From Mangrovimicrobium sediminis (GTDB taxonomy: Bacteria; Pseudomonadota; Gammaproteobacteria; Pseudomonadales; Halieaceae), in the NCBI RefSeq assembly GCF_004745945.1, contig NZ_SRLE01000009.1:124001-188000 (forward strand): a stretch of DNA of 64,000 nt. Reading direction: 5' to 3'. The notes under the pieces were generated by a model. It was not told the origin of the DNA and searched no databases. It saw only the letters and a list, made by a program, of their open reading frames with translations. Shown here in pieces: positions 40,125-48,218 of the stretch (positions within the stretch are counted from its first letter, which is position 1; each line of letters opens with the position of its first letter). Position numbers and translations under genes: made by a program.

Positions 40125-40910
40125 ATGCGCGAACAAACAGCCCCCCACCTGCTCAGCGTCAAGCAGGCCTTCAACCTGACGCCGCATATGCGCCGTGTGG
40201 TATTCACCGGCGATGACCTCCACCGCTTCCCGGAAAACCACGAGAGCGCCAATTTCAAGCTGCTGCTGCCGCGCGCGGAAGCCCGGGCGAGCCTCACCGA
40301 GAATCTCGCCGGCTGGCGCAGCGCGCCGCCGGAGCGGCGTCCGGTGGTGCGCACCTACACGCTGCGCGACTACAACGCCGGGCAGCGCGAGATCACCGTG
40401 GACTTCATGCTGCACCGCGACCACGGCCCCGCTTCCCAGTGGGCCGCGCAGGCAGCACCCGGTGACCAGGTCGGTTTTGCCGGCCCGGGCAAACCCAAGC
40501 TGGCCCCGGCGGACGCCGACTGGTACCTGTTCGCCGGCGACATGTCGGCGCTGCCCGCCATCGCCGCCAACCTCGAGCGGCTGCCACAGGATGCGCGCGG
40601 CTACGCGGTGCTGGAAGTCATCTCCGAGGAGGACCGCCAGCCGCTGGTCGCCCCGCCGGGCATCGAGATCATCTGGGTGATCAACCCGCAGCCGACGCGG
40701 CGCGGCACCCTGCTGTTCTACCGGGTGCTCGGCCTGCCCTGGCTGGAGGGCGAGCCGGCGGTGTGGGCCGCGGGCGAGAGCGGCTGGGTGCAGGCGCTGC
40801 GCAACTACGCCCGTGAGCGCAAGGTACCGCGCGGGCAACTCTACGCCAGCGGCTACTGGCAGATCGGCATGACCGAGGATGTCCACCAGGTGCACAAGCG
40901 CCGGGTATAA
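40125..40910 (+). CDS. Siderophore-interacting protein (FAD-dependent ferric reductase, ViuB-like)
   Basis: A 261-residue SIP-family flavoprotein: FAD-binding VVRTYTLRDYNAGQREITVDFMLH (about residues 67-90), NAD(P)H-side segment DWYLFAGDMSALPAIAANLERLP (about 127-150) and the usual C terminus ASGYWQIGMTEDVHQVH. The family reduces ferric siderophores in the cytoplasm to free iron. ACAAGGAAACGCGA precedes the ATG. Next to it is an SDR on the same strand, 30 bases on. Confidence 0.88.
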   Translation: MREQTAPHLLSVKQAFNLTPHMRRVVFTGDDLHRFPENHESANFKLLLPRAEARASLTENLAGWRSAPPERRPVVRTYTLRDYNAGQREITVDFMLHRDHGPASQWAAQAAPGDQVGFAGPGKPKLAPADADWYLFAGDMSALPAIAANLERLPQDARGYAVLEVISEEDRQPLVAPPGIEIIWVINPQPTRRGTLLFYRVLGLPWLEGEPAVWAAGESGWVQALRNYARERKVPRGQLYASGYWQIGMTEDVHQVHKRRV

Positions 40911-40940
40911 TCTCCCCACAACAATAAGGGGGAGCCGACA

Positions 40941-41837
40941 ATGGACCAGCCACTGCAGGGCAAGGTCGCGGTGGTTACCGGCGCGGGCCGCAACATGGGC
41001 CGCGAGGAAGCGCTGGCGCTGGCCGGTGCCGGCGCGAAGGTCGTGGTGAACAGCAAACACAGCGCCGACGCCACCGTCGCCGACATCCGCGCCATGGGTG
41101 GCGAGGCGGTGCCGGCGGTGATGGATGCCAACTCCTGGGCCGCCGGCGAGGCCATCGTCGCCACCGCCGTCGAGCACTTCGGGCGCATCGACATCCTGGT
41201 CAACAACGCCGGCATTCACCGGCCGCATTCCATCGAATCCATGACCGAGGAGGACTGGGACGCGGTCGTCGACGTCAGCCTGAAGTGCTACGCCGCCACC
41301 ATCCGCTTCGCCGCGCCGCATCTCATCGCCCAGGGCGATGGCGGCGTGATCATCAACACCGGTTCAACCTCCGGGCTGGGGCACCTCAGCGTGGCCAACT
41401 ACAGCGCGGCGAAGGAAGGCGTCGCTGGACTCACCCGCACCGTCGCCCGCGACCTCGGCAAGTACGGTGTGCGCTGCAACATGATCCGCCCGGTGAGCCT
41501 GGTCAGCGACCTCCTGTTACCGGAGCTGGTGGAGGCGGGCGCGGAATCCAGGCGCCGCGGCTTTCCCTCCAACGGCGTGCGCGATTTCAACTTCCCCAAG
41601 GATTTCACCCCGGACGGCCGCCAGGTCGCGGCGCTGGTGCTGCTGCTGTGCCTGCCGCAGGCGGCGCACGTGAGCGGGCAGGACTTTTTCGTGATGGGCG
41701 AGGAGATCGGCCTGTACCCGGAGCCGGAGATGCGCAAGCTGCTGCGCGAGCCCGGCGGCTGGACCCTGGAGGCGCTGCTGCGGTCGGAAACGCTTGCCGG
41801 GTTACTGGGCGATATCCCGAATCGCTACCTGGCGTGA
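40941..41837 (+). CDS. Short-chain dehydrogenase/reductase
   Basis: A 298-residue SDR. The nucleotide-binding motif is VVTGAGRNMGREEALALAGAGA (TGxxxGxG with N-M in place of a typical G-I), the NNAG motif is ILVNNAGIH, and the catalytic residues are Ser in INTGSTSG and the YSAAKEG Tyr-Lys pair. A longer C-terminal tail than usual includes LLREPGGWTLEALLRSETLAG. AAGGGGGAG precedes the ATG. Probably co-transcribed with the SIP gene under MarR control; substrate unknown. Confidence 0.87.
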   Translation: MDQPLQGKVAVVTGAGRNMGREEALALAGAGAKVVVNSKHSADATVADIRAMGGEAVPAVMDANSWAAGEAIVATAVEHFGRIDILVNNAGIHRPHSIESMTEEDWDAVVDVSLKCYAATIRFAAPHLIAQGDGGVIINTGSTSGLGHLSVANYSAAKEGVAGLTRTVARDLGKYGVRCNMIRPVSLVSDLLLPELVEAGAESRRRGFPSNGVRDFNFPKDFTPDGRQVAALVLLLCLPQAAHVSGQDFFVMGEEIGLYPEPEMRKLLREPGGWTLEALLRSETLAGLLGDIPNRYLA

Positions 41838-41970
41838 CATTGCACGCTGGGTTGTGGGCGAGACATTCCACGGAACGGCTTACCGTCGCCAGCGACGCTG
41901 AACTTACCGGCGAGGCCAGACGCCCTGATTCAAGCTGACGCCCGCCGCCAGCCTCGCTGACCCTACCGGT

Positions 41971-43065
41971 TCAAATACCGGCGAGCACATCCAGCGTGTT
42001 GTTTTCCAGCATCGCCGCACTGAAGCGCGCCGTGTAGACCGTGTTGATCGCCTCGGTCTGGAAGATGTCGTCGTTGACCAGGAAGATACAGAAACCCAGC
42101 GCGAGGTAGGCCGCGTACTGTTGCATGGCCACGTCGAAGGCCGGCGGCGTCACACCGTGGCCGGCAAGCGCATCCAGATAATGCTGCACCAGGGCCGACT
42201 CCCAGCGCTTGCGGTCCGCCGGGTCCAGCGCGCCGCCCACGTGATAGGCCACCTCGTACATGCCCGGGCTCTGGTGCGGCTGCGGGTCGAAAAAGCCCGG
42301 GCTGCCGTCCGGGTCCTCGTACAGGTTGCCCAGGTGGGTATCGCCGTGAATCACACACTTGGGGAAGCGCTGCGAGAACTGCACCAGTTTGTCGAGCGTC
42401 TCGCGCATCCACTGCATGCTGTGGAAGCGCGTGGAGGCCGCCGCGCCGCGCGGCGAACTGGTCCAGCGCGTCCAGATCTCATCGGTGAAGAACTGGCTCA
42501 TGTAGGGCGCGAAGGCAGCGATCACGTCGTGGGTGCAGTCCCAGCGGCCGCCGGGCTGCAGCGCCGGGCTGTCCCAGGTGCGCGCGTGGAAGCCGGCCAG
42601 AACCTCCAGGCGCCGCGCCACCTGGGCGTAGGTCTGCGGCACCTGCGGGTGGCAGAAGGTGACGCCGCGCGCCACCAGGTCCTCGATGATGACGATGCCC
42701 TGTTGCTGCTCCTCCTCGTAGCCGGCGAAGTAACACACCGGGCTGAGCAGCGGGTTTTCCACCAGCAGTTCGCCGTAGGCCAGGGCCTCCATGCGGTGCA
42801 TGTTGCTCATGGCGCGGCTGTGCGGCTCGAAGCCGCCCTTGAGGATGACCGTGGGCGGGATGCCGGCGCGCTGCCCCGCCTCGTCCACCTCCAGGCGCAG
42901 GCGGATCTTGGTGCAGGTGCCGCGGATCAGGTCGACGACCTCCACGCGCTCGACGGTAATGCCCGGCGCCTTCTGGCGCAGGGCGCGGGTCATCCAGTCC
43001 GCGGTGATCGCCTCGATGGTGAGCGGCAGGGGGTAGTAGTCGGTGGTGCCGGCGCTGCTGTTCAT
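41971..43065 (-). CDS. Phosphotransferase (APH-like) family protein
   Basis: A 364-residue kinase-fold protein of the aminoglycoside-phosphotransferase superfamily. Catalytic loop VIHGDTHLGNLYEDPDG (HGDxHxxN, about residue 240) and the metal Asp in GFFDPQPHQSPG. Related small-molecule kinases include acyl-CoA-dehydrogenase-associated and macrolide-type phosphotransferases; the real substrate is unknown. ATG at 43065 is preferred to the frame start at 43110 on account of AGAGAGGG upstream. Confidence 0.82.
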   Translation of the reverse strand: MNSSAGTTDYYPLPLTIEAITADWMTRALRQKAPGITVERVEVVDLIRGTCTKIRLRLEVDEAGQRAGIPPTVILKGGFEPHSRAMSNMHRMEALAYGELLVENPLLSPVCYFAGYEEEQQQGIVIIEDLVARGVTFCHPQVPQTYAQVARRLEVLAGFHARTWDSPALQPGGRWDCTHDVIAAFAPYMSQFFTDEIWTRWTSSPRGAAASTRFHSMQWMRETLDKLVQFSQRFPKCVIHGDTHLGNLYEDPDGSPGFFDPQPHQSPGMYEVAYHVGGALDPADRKRWESALVQHYLDALAGHGVTPPAFDVAMQQYAAYLALGFCIFLVNDDIFQTEAINTVYTARFSAAMLENNTLDVLAGI

Positions 43066-43170
43066 CTGGACCCTCTCTCTTATTGGGAGGCCCGGTGTTA
43101 TGAGCCTCATTTTTATATTCCGAGGATAACAGGAGCGCGGGCGGATTGCGCGCCGGCGCTTGTGCCCGCA

Positions 43171-43290
43171 CTTTTATCGGTACCTCTGTCGATCCTGTTG
43201 TAGATCCTCTTGTCGGTCCCTTTATCGGTACCTTTGTCGGTCCTGTCATCGACCCTGACGCTGACCCTTTCGCTACTCCTATTGTTGGTC
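43171..43290. repeat. Ten imperfect 12-bp tandem repeats
   Basis: A run of ten units of 12 bases, consensus close to CCTTTGTCGGTC, fills the gap between the PhoD and phosphotransferase genes. Units such as CCTTTATCGGTA and CCTTTGTCGGTC differ by one to a few bases. On either strand the frames are interrupted by stops, so I take it as non-coding. Both adjacent genes are on the minus strand, so the array lies in the leader of the phosphotransferase gene. Confidence 0.85.
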
Positions 43291-43319
43291 CCGGCGCCAA
43301 CCACTTCGCCTGAAGAGCG

Positions 43320-44885
43320 TCAGGCCAGCGCGGCGGGCTCGCGCAACGGACGACTGGCCGCGGCCGCTGCCTCCAGCCGGTTGCTGCCGGCGGGGGACGC
43401 CAGCACCGCGGCGAGGTTGTGCGCGCTGTTGCCCGGTTCGGTGATGGTCTGCGCGTGGTACCACTCGGCCTGCACTCGCTCGCGGGTGAAGTCGACCAGG
43501 GTGTAACCGCGGTGGAACAGGTCAGCGAACTTGATGTGCGGGTTCTGCCGCCGGGCCACCGTAGATGCGAGATCGGCCAGGGCCTGGTCTTCCAGCGCCG
43601 GCGAGGTCACCCCGGGGGTGACGAACTCCACCGCCAGCGGCGCGGCGCCGCCGTAGGGGTCGCGGCCGATTTCCATGCCCCAGGAGGAGTGGATGTCGCC
43701 GGTGAGGATCACGTTGTCGTCGATACCGCCCTGCTCCAGTACGTCGAGCACCCGCGCGCGGTTGGCGCGGTAGCCGTCCCACTGGTCGGCGTTGAGGATC
43801 GCCTGCTCCAGCTGCAACTGGCCGAACATCACCTGCTGGCCGACGGCGCGCCAGCGGGTGCCGTCGGCGGCGGAGCGCTGCAACTGGCCGTAGAACCAGT
43901 CCTCCTGCTCGAAGCCGAGCAGGCTGCGCGCCGGGTCGTCGATGGCGCTGTCGCTGGTGGCCACCTGCTGGTCGCGCCCGTACAGGCGGGTGTCCAGCAT
44001 CACCAGGTCGACCAGGTCGCCGAAGCGGAAACTGCGCCAGCAGCGGCCCGCGGCCAGGCGCGGGTAGACGCGGATCGGCATCCACTCGAAGTAGGCCTGC
44101 AGCGCGGCGGCCTTGCGCGCGGACCACTCGCCCTCGCCCTTGTCTGTGTTGTGATTCTGGGCGCCGTCGCGCCAGGCGTCGTTGGCGGACTCGTGGTCGT
44201 CCCACACGGTGATGAACGCGTGCTGGCGGTGCGCCGCCTGCAGGTCGGCGTCCATGCGGTACTGGCTGTAGCGCGCGCGGTAGTCGGCGAGGGTGACGAT
44301 CTCCCACTCCGGCAGCGGCGAGCGCCCCAGCGCCGGGTTGCTGTAGGTGCCGGCGCCGTATTCGTAGATGTAATCGCCCAGGTGCAGCACCACGTCGAGG
44401 TCGGCGCGCTCGGCCAGCGCGCGGTAGACGTTGAAATAACCGTAGGGATAGTTGGAGCAGGACACCGCCGCCAGGCGCAGCTGCTCCAGTTCACCCAGCG
44501 GCAGGGTGCGCGTGCGGCCCACCGGCGAGCGCTCGCCCAGTGCCTCGAAGCGGTAGTAGTAGCTGCTGCCCGGCTGCAGGCCGGCGGCGTCGACTTTCAC
44601 CGTGTAGTCGCGCTCCGGACCGGTCAACGCCGTGCCCCTGCCGACCACGTTGAGCATCAGCGGGTCCGTGGCGACGGTGTAGCGCACGCGCACGCGGCGG
44701 GTGTCGCCGGGCGGGGGCGTAACCCGGGTCCACAGAATCACGCGATCGTGCAGCGGGTCGCCGCTGGCGATGCCGTGCAGGAAGGGGATGGCCTCCGCGC
44801 TGGCCAGCGGCAGACGACCGAGCAGTGCGCTGCCGGCAGCGACGGCGCCGAAGCGGTGGAGGAAATGGCGGCGGGACAGCGTCAT
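43320..44885 (-). CDS. Tat-exported PhoD-like alkaline phosphatase/phosphodiesterase
   Basis: A 521-residue PhoD-family protein with a twin-arginine signal (TLSRRHFLHRFGAVAAGSALLG). Metallophosphatase motifs are visible: VSCSNYPYGYFNVYRALAE, LHLGDYIYEYG, VWDDHESANDAW and NVILTGDIHSSWG, which bind iron and calcium in PhoD. It should hydrolyse phosphodi- or monoesters in the periplasm. GGGAG sits nine bases before the ATG at 44885. Confidence 0.9.
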   Translation of the reverse strand: MTLSRRHFLHRFGAVAAGSALLGRLPLASAEAIPFLHGIASGDPLHDRVILWTRVTPPPGDTRRVRVRYTVATDPLMLNVVGRGTALTGPERDYTVKVDAAGLQPGSSYYYRFEALGERSPVGRTRTLPLGELEQLRLAAVSCSNYPYGYFNVYRALAERADLDVVLHLGDYIYEYGAGTYSNPALGRSPLPEWEIVTLADYRARYSQYRMDADLQAAHRQHAFITVWDDHESANDAWRDGAQNHNTDKGEGEWSARKAAALQAYFEWMPIRVYPRLAAGRCWRSFRFGDLVDLVMLDTRLYGRDQQVATSDSAIDDPARSLLGFEQEDWFYGQLQRSAADGTRWRAVGQQVMFGQLQLEQAILNADQWDGYRANRARVLDVLEQGGIDDNVILTGDIHSSWGMEIGRDPYGGAAPLAVEFVTPGVTSPALEDQALADLASTVARRQNPHIKFADLFHRGYTLVDFTRERVQAEWYHAQTITEPGNSAHNLAAVLASPAGSNRLEAAAAASRPLREPAALA

Positions 44886-44946
44886 CGGGTTCACTCCCAG
44901 CAAAAAAATGCGACGGGGAGTTCTTTTACCACAACCCGGTGACAGT

Positions 44947-45822
44947 TTAAGCCCTGGCCAGCAGCACCCGGTTCATGCCGTCCACCAGGGCCAGCGGATG
45001 GTCGATCATCAGGTGGTGGTGGGCACCGGGCACGTGGATGACCTCGCCCGGGTGGCTGAAGTACTCGCTCAGGCGCTCCGGCTGGCGGTCCTGGTTGAAC
45101 AGGCTGTGCTCGCCGTAGATGCAGTCCACCCGCGCCTGTATACCGCGCAGGGCGTCGAAGTCCTTGAGTTCGCCGCGGTTGCAGACCCGGGCGTCGAACT
45201 TCCAGTGCCAGCCACGCTCGCCCAGGCGGCAGGAGTGGAATGCGACGAACTGCAGCAGGGCCGGGTCGCCGGCGGGTTGTTCCGGCACCAGGCGGAAGCG
45301 GCCCATGCACTCCTCCAGGCTGCCGTAGTGCTTGTGATGGCCGCGCGGCTCGAGTACCGGCGGCGGCTCTTCCGGCGGCAGGCACACCAGCGAATCGACC
45401 ACGATGCCCTGGCGAAAGCGCGCAGGCTCCATGGTCATGGCGCGCATCGACTGCAGGCCGCCGAAGCTGTGGCCCGCGATGGTCACGTCGTGCAGGTCGT
45501 AGTGGCGCAGCAGGTCGAGCAGGCCGTCGGCGAAGCTGGTATCCGCGTACACCGCCGGGGCGCTGCTGTCGCCCATGCCCGGCAGGTCCGCCGCCAGCAC
45601 CCGGTAGCGGTCGCTGAAGAACGGGGCGAGGTAGCTCCACCAGTGCACGTGGCCGCCGAAGCCGTGCACCAGCAGCAGTACGGGCAGGCTGTCGTTCTCC
45701 CAGTTCCAGCGCAGGTGGTGCACGCGGCCGGCACCGCCCGGGGCGAAGTGCGACTCGCCGGGCTGGCGCAGGTTGTCGAGGAACCAGCCCGGTGCGTCGG
45801 CGGGTGGTACGTAGGCGGTCAT
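44947..45822 (-). CDS. Alpha/beta-fold hydrolase
   Basis: A 291-residue hydrolase. Oxyanion motif LLVHGFGGHVHWW (about residue 51), nucleophile elbow AGHSFGGL (Ser about 117) and a C-terminal HVPGAHHHLMIDHP with the catalytic His. Lipase or esterase-like. Its start is four bases past the stop of the UPF0114 gene, indicating an operon. Confidence 0.85.
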   Translation of the reverse strand: MTAYVPPADAPGWFLDNLRQPGESHFAPGGAGRVHHLRWNWENDSLPVLLLVHGFGGHVHWWSYLAPFFSDRYRVLAADLPGMGDSSAPAVYADTSFADGLLDLLRHYDLHDVTIAGHSFGGLQSMRAMTMEPARFRQGIVVDSLVCLPPEEPPPVLEPRGHHKHYGSLEECMGRFRLVPEQPAGDPALLQFVAFHSCRLGERGWHWKFDARVCNRGELKDFDALRGIQARVDCIYGEHSLFNQDRQPERLSEYFSHPGEVIHVPGAHHHLMIDHPLALVDGMNRVLLARA

Positions 45823-45826
45823 CGGC

Positions 45827-46315
45827 TCAGTGCCGGGTGAGTTTGTCGAGGTAGCCCATGACGAAGGCGGAGACGACGAAGGTCAGGTGCAGGATGATGT
45901 ACCAGAGGATCTTGTCGTTCTCGATGTTCTCCGCATCCATGAAGATCTTCAGCAGGTGGATGGAGGAGATCGCCACGATGGACGCCGCCACCTTGTTCTT
46001 CAGCGAGGTGGAGTCCATCTTGCCCAGCCAGCCGAGCTTCTCCGTGCCGTCCTCGATATCCAGCTGGGAGACGAAGTTCTCGTAGCCGGAGAACATCACC
46101 ATCACCAGCAGGCCGCCGACCAGGGCGAGGTCCACCAGGCTGAGGATGACCAGCACCAGCTGCGCCTCGGACATGGACAGGATGATGGGGAACACATGCA
46201 GCAGTTCCTCGAAAAACTTGATGCCCAGCAACAGCAGCGCCAGGCTGAGACCGAGATACACCGGCGCCAGCAGCCAGCGAGCGGCATACATCGTGCGCTC
46301 GATCAGCGATTCCAT
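45827..46315 (-). CDS. UPF0114/YqhA-family membrane protein
   Basis: A 162-residue membrane protein with about four helices; the start [31 protein letters not shown] and [24 protein letters not shown] match the UPF0114 (YqhA) family, whose function is unknown. AGGAGAATC precedes the ATG at 46315. It leads a two-gene operon with the alpha/beta hydrolase. Confidence 0.88.
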   Translation of the reverse strand: MESLIERTMYAARWLLAPVYLGLSLALLLLGIKFFEELLHVFPIILSMSEAQLVLVILSLVDLALVGGLLVMVMFSGYENFVSQLDIEDGTEKLGWLGKMDSTSLKNKVAASIVAISSIHLLKIFMDAENIENDKILWYIILHLTFVVSAFVMGYLDKLTRH

Positions 46316-46424
46316 GATTCTCCTCAAATAAGCAGTTGTCACCACGGGAACCCGGGCGGAGCCGCCCGGACCCGGACATGGTACCACGGCTGGTCGCCGC
46401 GGGGCTTAATCGCGCAACCCAATA

Positions 46425-46439
46425 TAACCAAATGGTTGA
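46425..46439. promoter_or_regulatory. Second, imperfect TetR-type operator
   Basis: TAACCAAATGGTTGA shares the TAACCA half-site with the perfect palindrome at 46477-46498, with centres 55-56 bases apart. A pair like this is typical of TetR-family regulation. No tetR gene lies beside it, so the regulator must act in trans. Confidence 0.5.
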
Positions 46440-46476
46440 TTGTAATCCCCGCGACCCTGGGCTAAGCTCCGGACTC

Positions 46477-46498
46477 AAACTAACCAATTGGTTAGTTT
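46477..46498. promoter_or_regulatory. Perfect 22-bp palindromic operator
   Basis: AAACTAACCAATTGGTTAGTTT is a perfect 22-base palindrome in the leader of the LuxE-like gene, about 80 bases before its start codon. The length, AT-rich centre and symmetry are those of TetR/AcrR-family operators. Confidence 0.65.
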
Positions 46499-46576
46499 TG
46501 GTGAGCTACTGACACAAACCGGGCGCACTGGCACATGAACGGGCGACCCGACCGATAAGCAAAAGGTAGGTAACCC

Positions 46577-48040
46577 ATGTCCAGCAACGCCCCTGCACAG
46601 CAAGCCCCCGCCATCGGCCCCGAACTGGAGCGCGAGGCCCGCGCCTGGATGGACGATCCCTTCGCCCATTTCGGCTACTCCAACACCCGCCTGCACAGCG
46701 TGCCGCGCGAGGAACAGGAGGCGGTGCAGCTGGCCGCCCTCAACCTGCGCCTGGCCGAGCGGCGCCAGCAGATTCCGGTGCTGGCCAAGCTGGCGGACGC
46801 CCAGGGCATCGACAGCGTGGCGACGATCAACGACGCGGCGCCGCTGCTGTTCGAGCACACGGTGTACAAGTCCTACCCGATTTCCCTGCTCGCCAGGCAG
46901 CGCTTCGACCAGCTCAGCAAGTGGCTGGACAAGCTCACGCCCTACGACATCACCGGCGTCGATGTCTCCGGCTGCAAGTCCATCGACGACTGGCTGGGCA
47001 CCCTGCGCGCCGAGACCCCGCTGGACCCGGCAAACTCCTCGGGCACCAGCGGCACCATGTCGTTCTTCCCCAAGAGCAAGGCCGACTACCGCCTGTCCGC
47101 CATGTGCTTTCGCGTGCAACTGCCGCAGCCCTTCGGCCAGATGCCCACCGAGGGCGACCTCAAGGACAAGATGCACGTGATGACGCCGCTGTACCGCGAC
47201 GGCCACATGTCCACCGGCGCCTTCGGCAAGTACATGTGTGAGATCTTCGCCTTCGGCGACGAGAGCTACCTGCACACCGCCTTCCAGACCAAGATCAGCA
47301 GCGACCTGATGTGGCTGGCCGGGCGCCTGCGCGCGGCCCAGGCCAAGGGCGACGTTTCCAAGGTCGATGTGCCCGAGACCCTGCTGGCGCGCAAGGCGGA
47401 GCTGGAGGCCATGCAGCGCGACATGCCGGCGCAGCAGCAGGCCTTCGTGAAATCCATGGTGCAGGAACTGCGCGGCCAGCGGGTGTTCGCCATGGGCACC
47501 ACGCCGATGTTCTACGAGGTGGCGAAGAGCGGCCTGGCAGAAGGTATAAAGGACGTGTTTACCCCGGATTCCGTGGTGATGGGCGGCGGCGGCGCCAAGG
47601 GCATGGTGCTGCCGGACAACGTCGACGACATCATCAAGGAATTCTTCGGCGTGCCGCAACTGCGCTCCAGCTACGGCATGACCGAGCTGAACTCGTTCAC
47701 CGTCACCTGCGAGCACGGTCACTACCACTTCCTGCCCTGGGTCACCGTGTTCCTGCTCGACCGCGACACCGGCGCCCCGCTGCCGCGCAGCGGCGTGCAG
47801 ACCGGCCGCGCCTCATTCTTCGACATGACCCACGACGGCACCTGGGGTGGCATCGTCACCGGCGACCGCATCACCATCGACTGGGACACTCCCTGCCCCT
47901 GCGGCCGCACCACCCCCGCGATACAGGGCAAGGTACAGCGCTTTTCCGAGGTCGAGGGCGGCGACGACAAAATCACCTGTGCAGCCACGCCGGAGGCGCA
48001 GGCCGATGCGCTGGACTTTCTCAACGCGCTGGAGCTCTAG
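46577..48040 (+). CDS. LuxE/PaaK-like acyl-protein synthetase
   Basis: A 487-residue protein of the LuxE/phenylacetate-CoA-ligase-like ANL superfamily: NSSGTSGTMSFFPKSKADY (about residues 154-172) is the nucleotide-binding loop, SYGMTELNSF the adenylate motif, and the C-terminal CPCGRTTPAIQGKVQRFSEVEG is typical of this family. LuxE activates fatty acids and passes them to LuxC. The LuxC-like gene follows 178 bases later on the same strand, so the two probably form an acyl-to-aldehyde reductase complex. A 21-base unit covering its stop codon is repeated three times (48020-48082). Confidence 0.82.
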   Translation: MSSNAPAQQAPAIGPELEREARAWMDDPFAHFGYSNTRLHSVPREEQEAVQLAALNLRLAERRQQIPVLAKLADAQGIDSVATINDAAPLLFEHTVYKSYPISLLARQRFDQLSKWLDKLTPYDITGVDVSGCKSIDDWLGTLRAETPLDPANSSGTSGTMSFFPKSKADYRLSAMCFRVQLPQPFGQMPTEGDLKDKMHVMTPLYRDGHMSTGAFGKYMCEIFAFGDESYLHTAFQTKISSDLMWLAGRLRAAQAKGDVSKVDVPETLLARKAELEAMQRDMPAQQQAFVKSMVQELRGQRVFAMGTTPMFYEVAKSGLAEGIKDVFTPDSVVMGGGGAKGMVLPDNVDDIIKEFFGVPQLRSSYGMTELNSFTVTCEHGHYHFLPWVTVFLLDRDTGAPLPRSGVQTGRASFFDMTHDGTWGGIVTGDRITIDWDTPCPCGRTTPAIQGKVQRFSEVEGGDDKITCAATPEAQADALDFLNALEL

Positions 48041-48082
48041 CTCAATGCGCTGGAGCTTTAGCTCAACGCGCTGGAGCTCCAG
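48020..48082. repeat. 21-bp unit covering the LuxE-like stop, three copies
   Basis: CTCAACGCGCTGGAGCTCTAG (last codons and stop of the gene) is followed by two near-copies (48041-48061 and 48062-48082). The second copy also ends in TAG, while in the third the stop has become CAG. This looks like a tandem duplication of the gene's 3' end, which leaves a stop codon in two copies and may still be changing. Confidence 0.85.
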
Positions 48083-48218
48083 GCGCGACGGGTTCGACCG
48101 CCAGGCCCGGCGCCGGGGTATCTGTCCGGAACGCGCCTGGCGGCTCCACGGCAACGCGACTGGTGCCGCGGCCAATCAATCAATAACCACAAAGTACTGG
48201 TTCCGAAGGTAAGCAACG

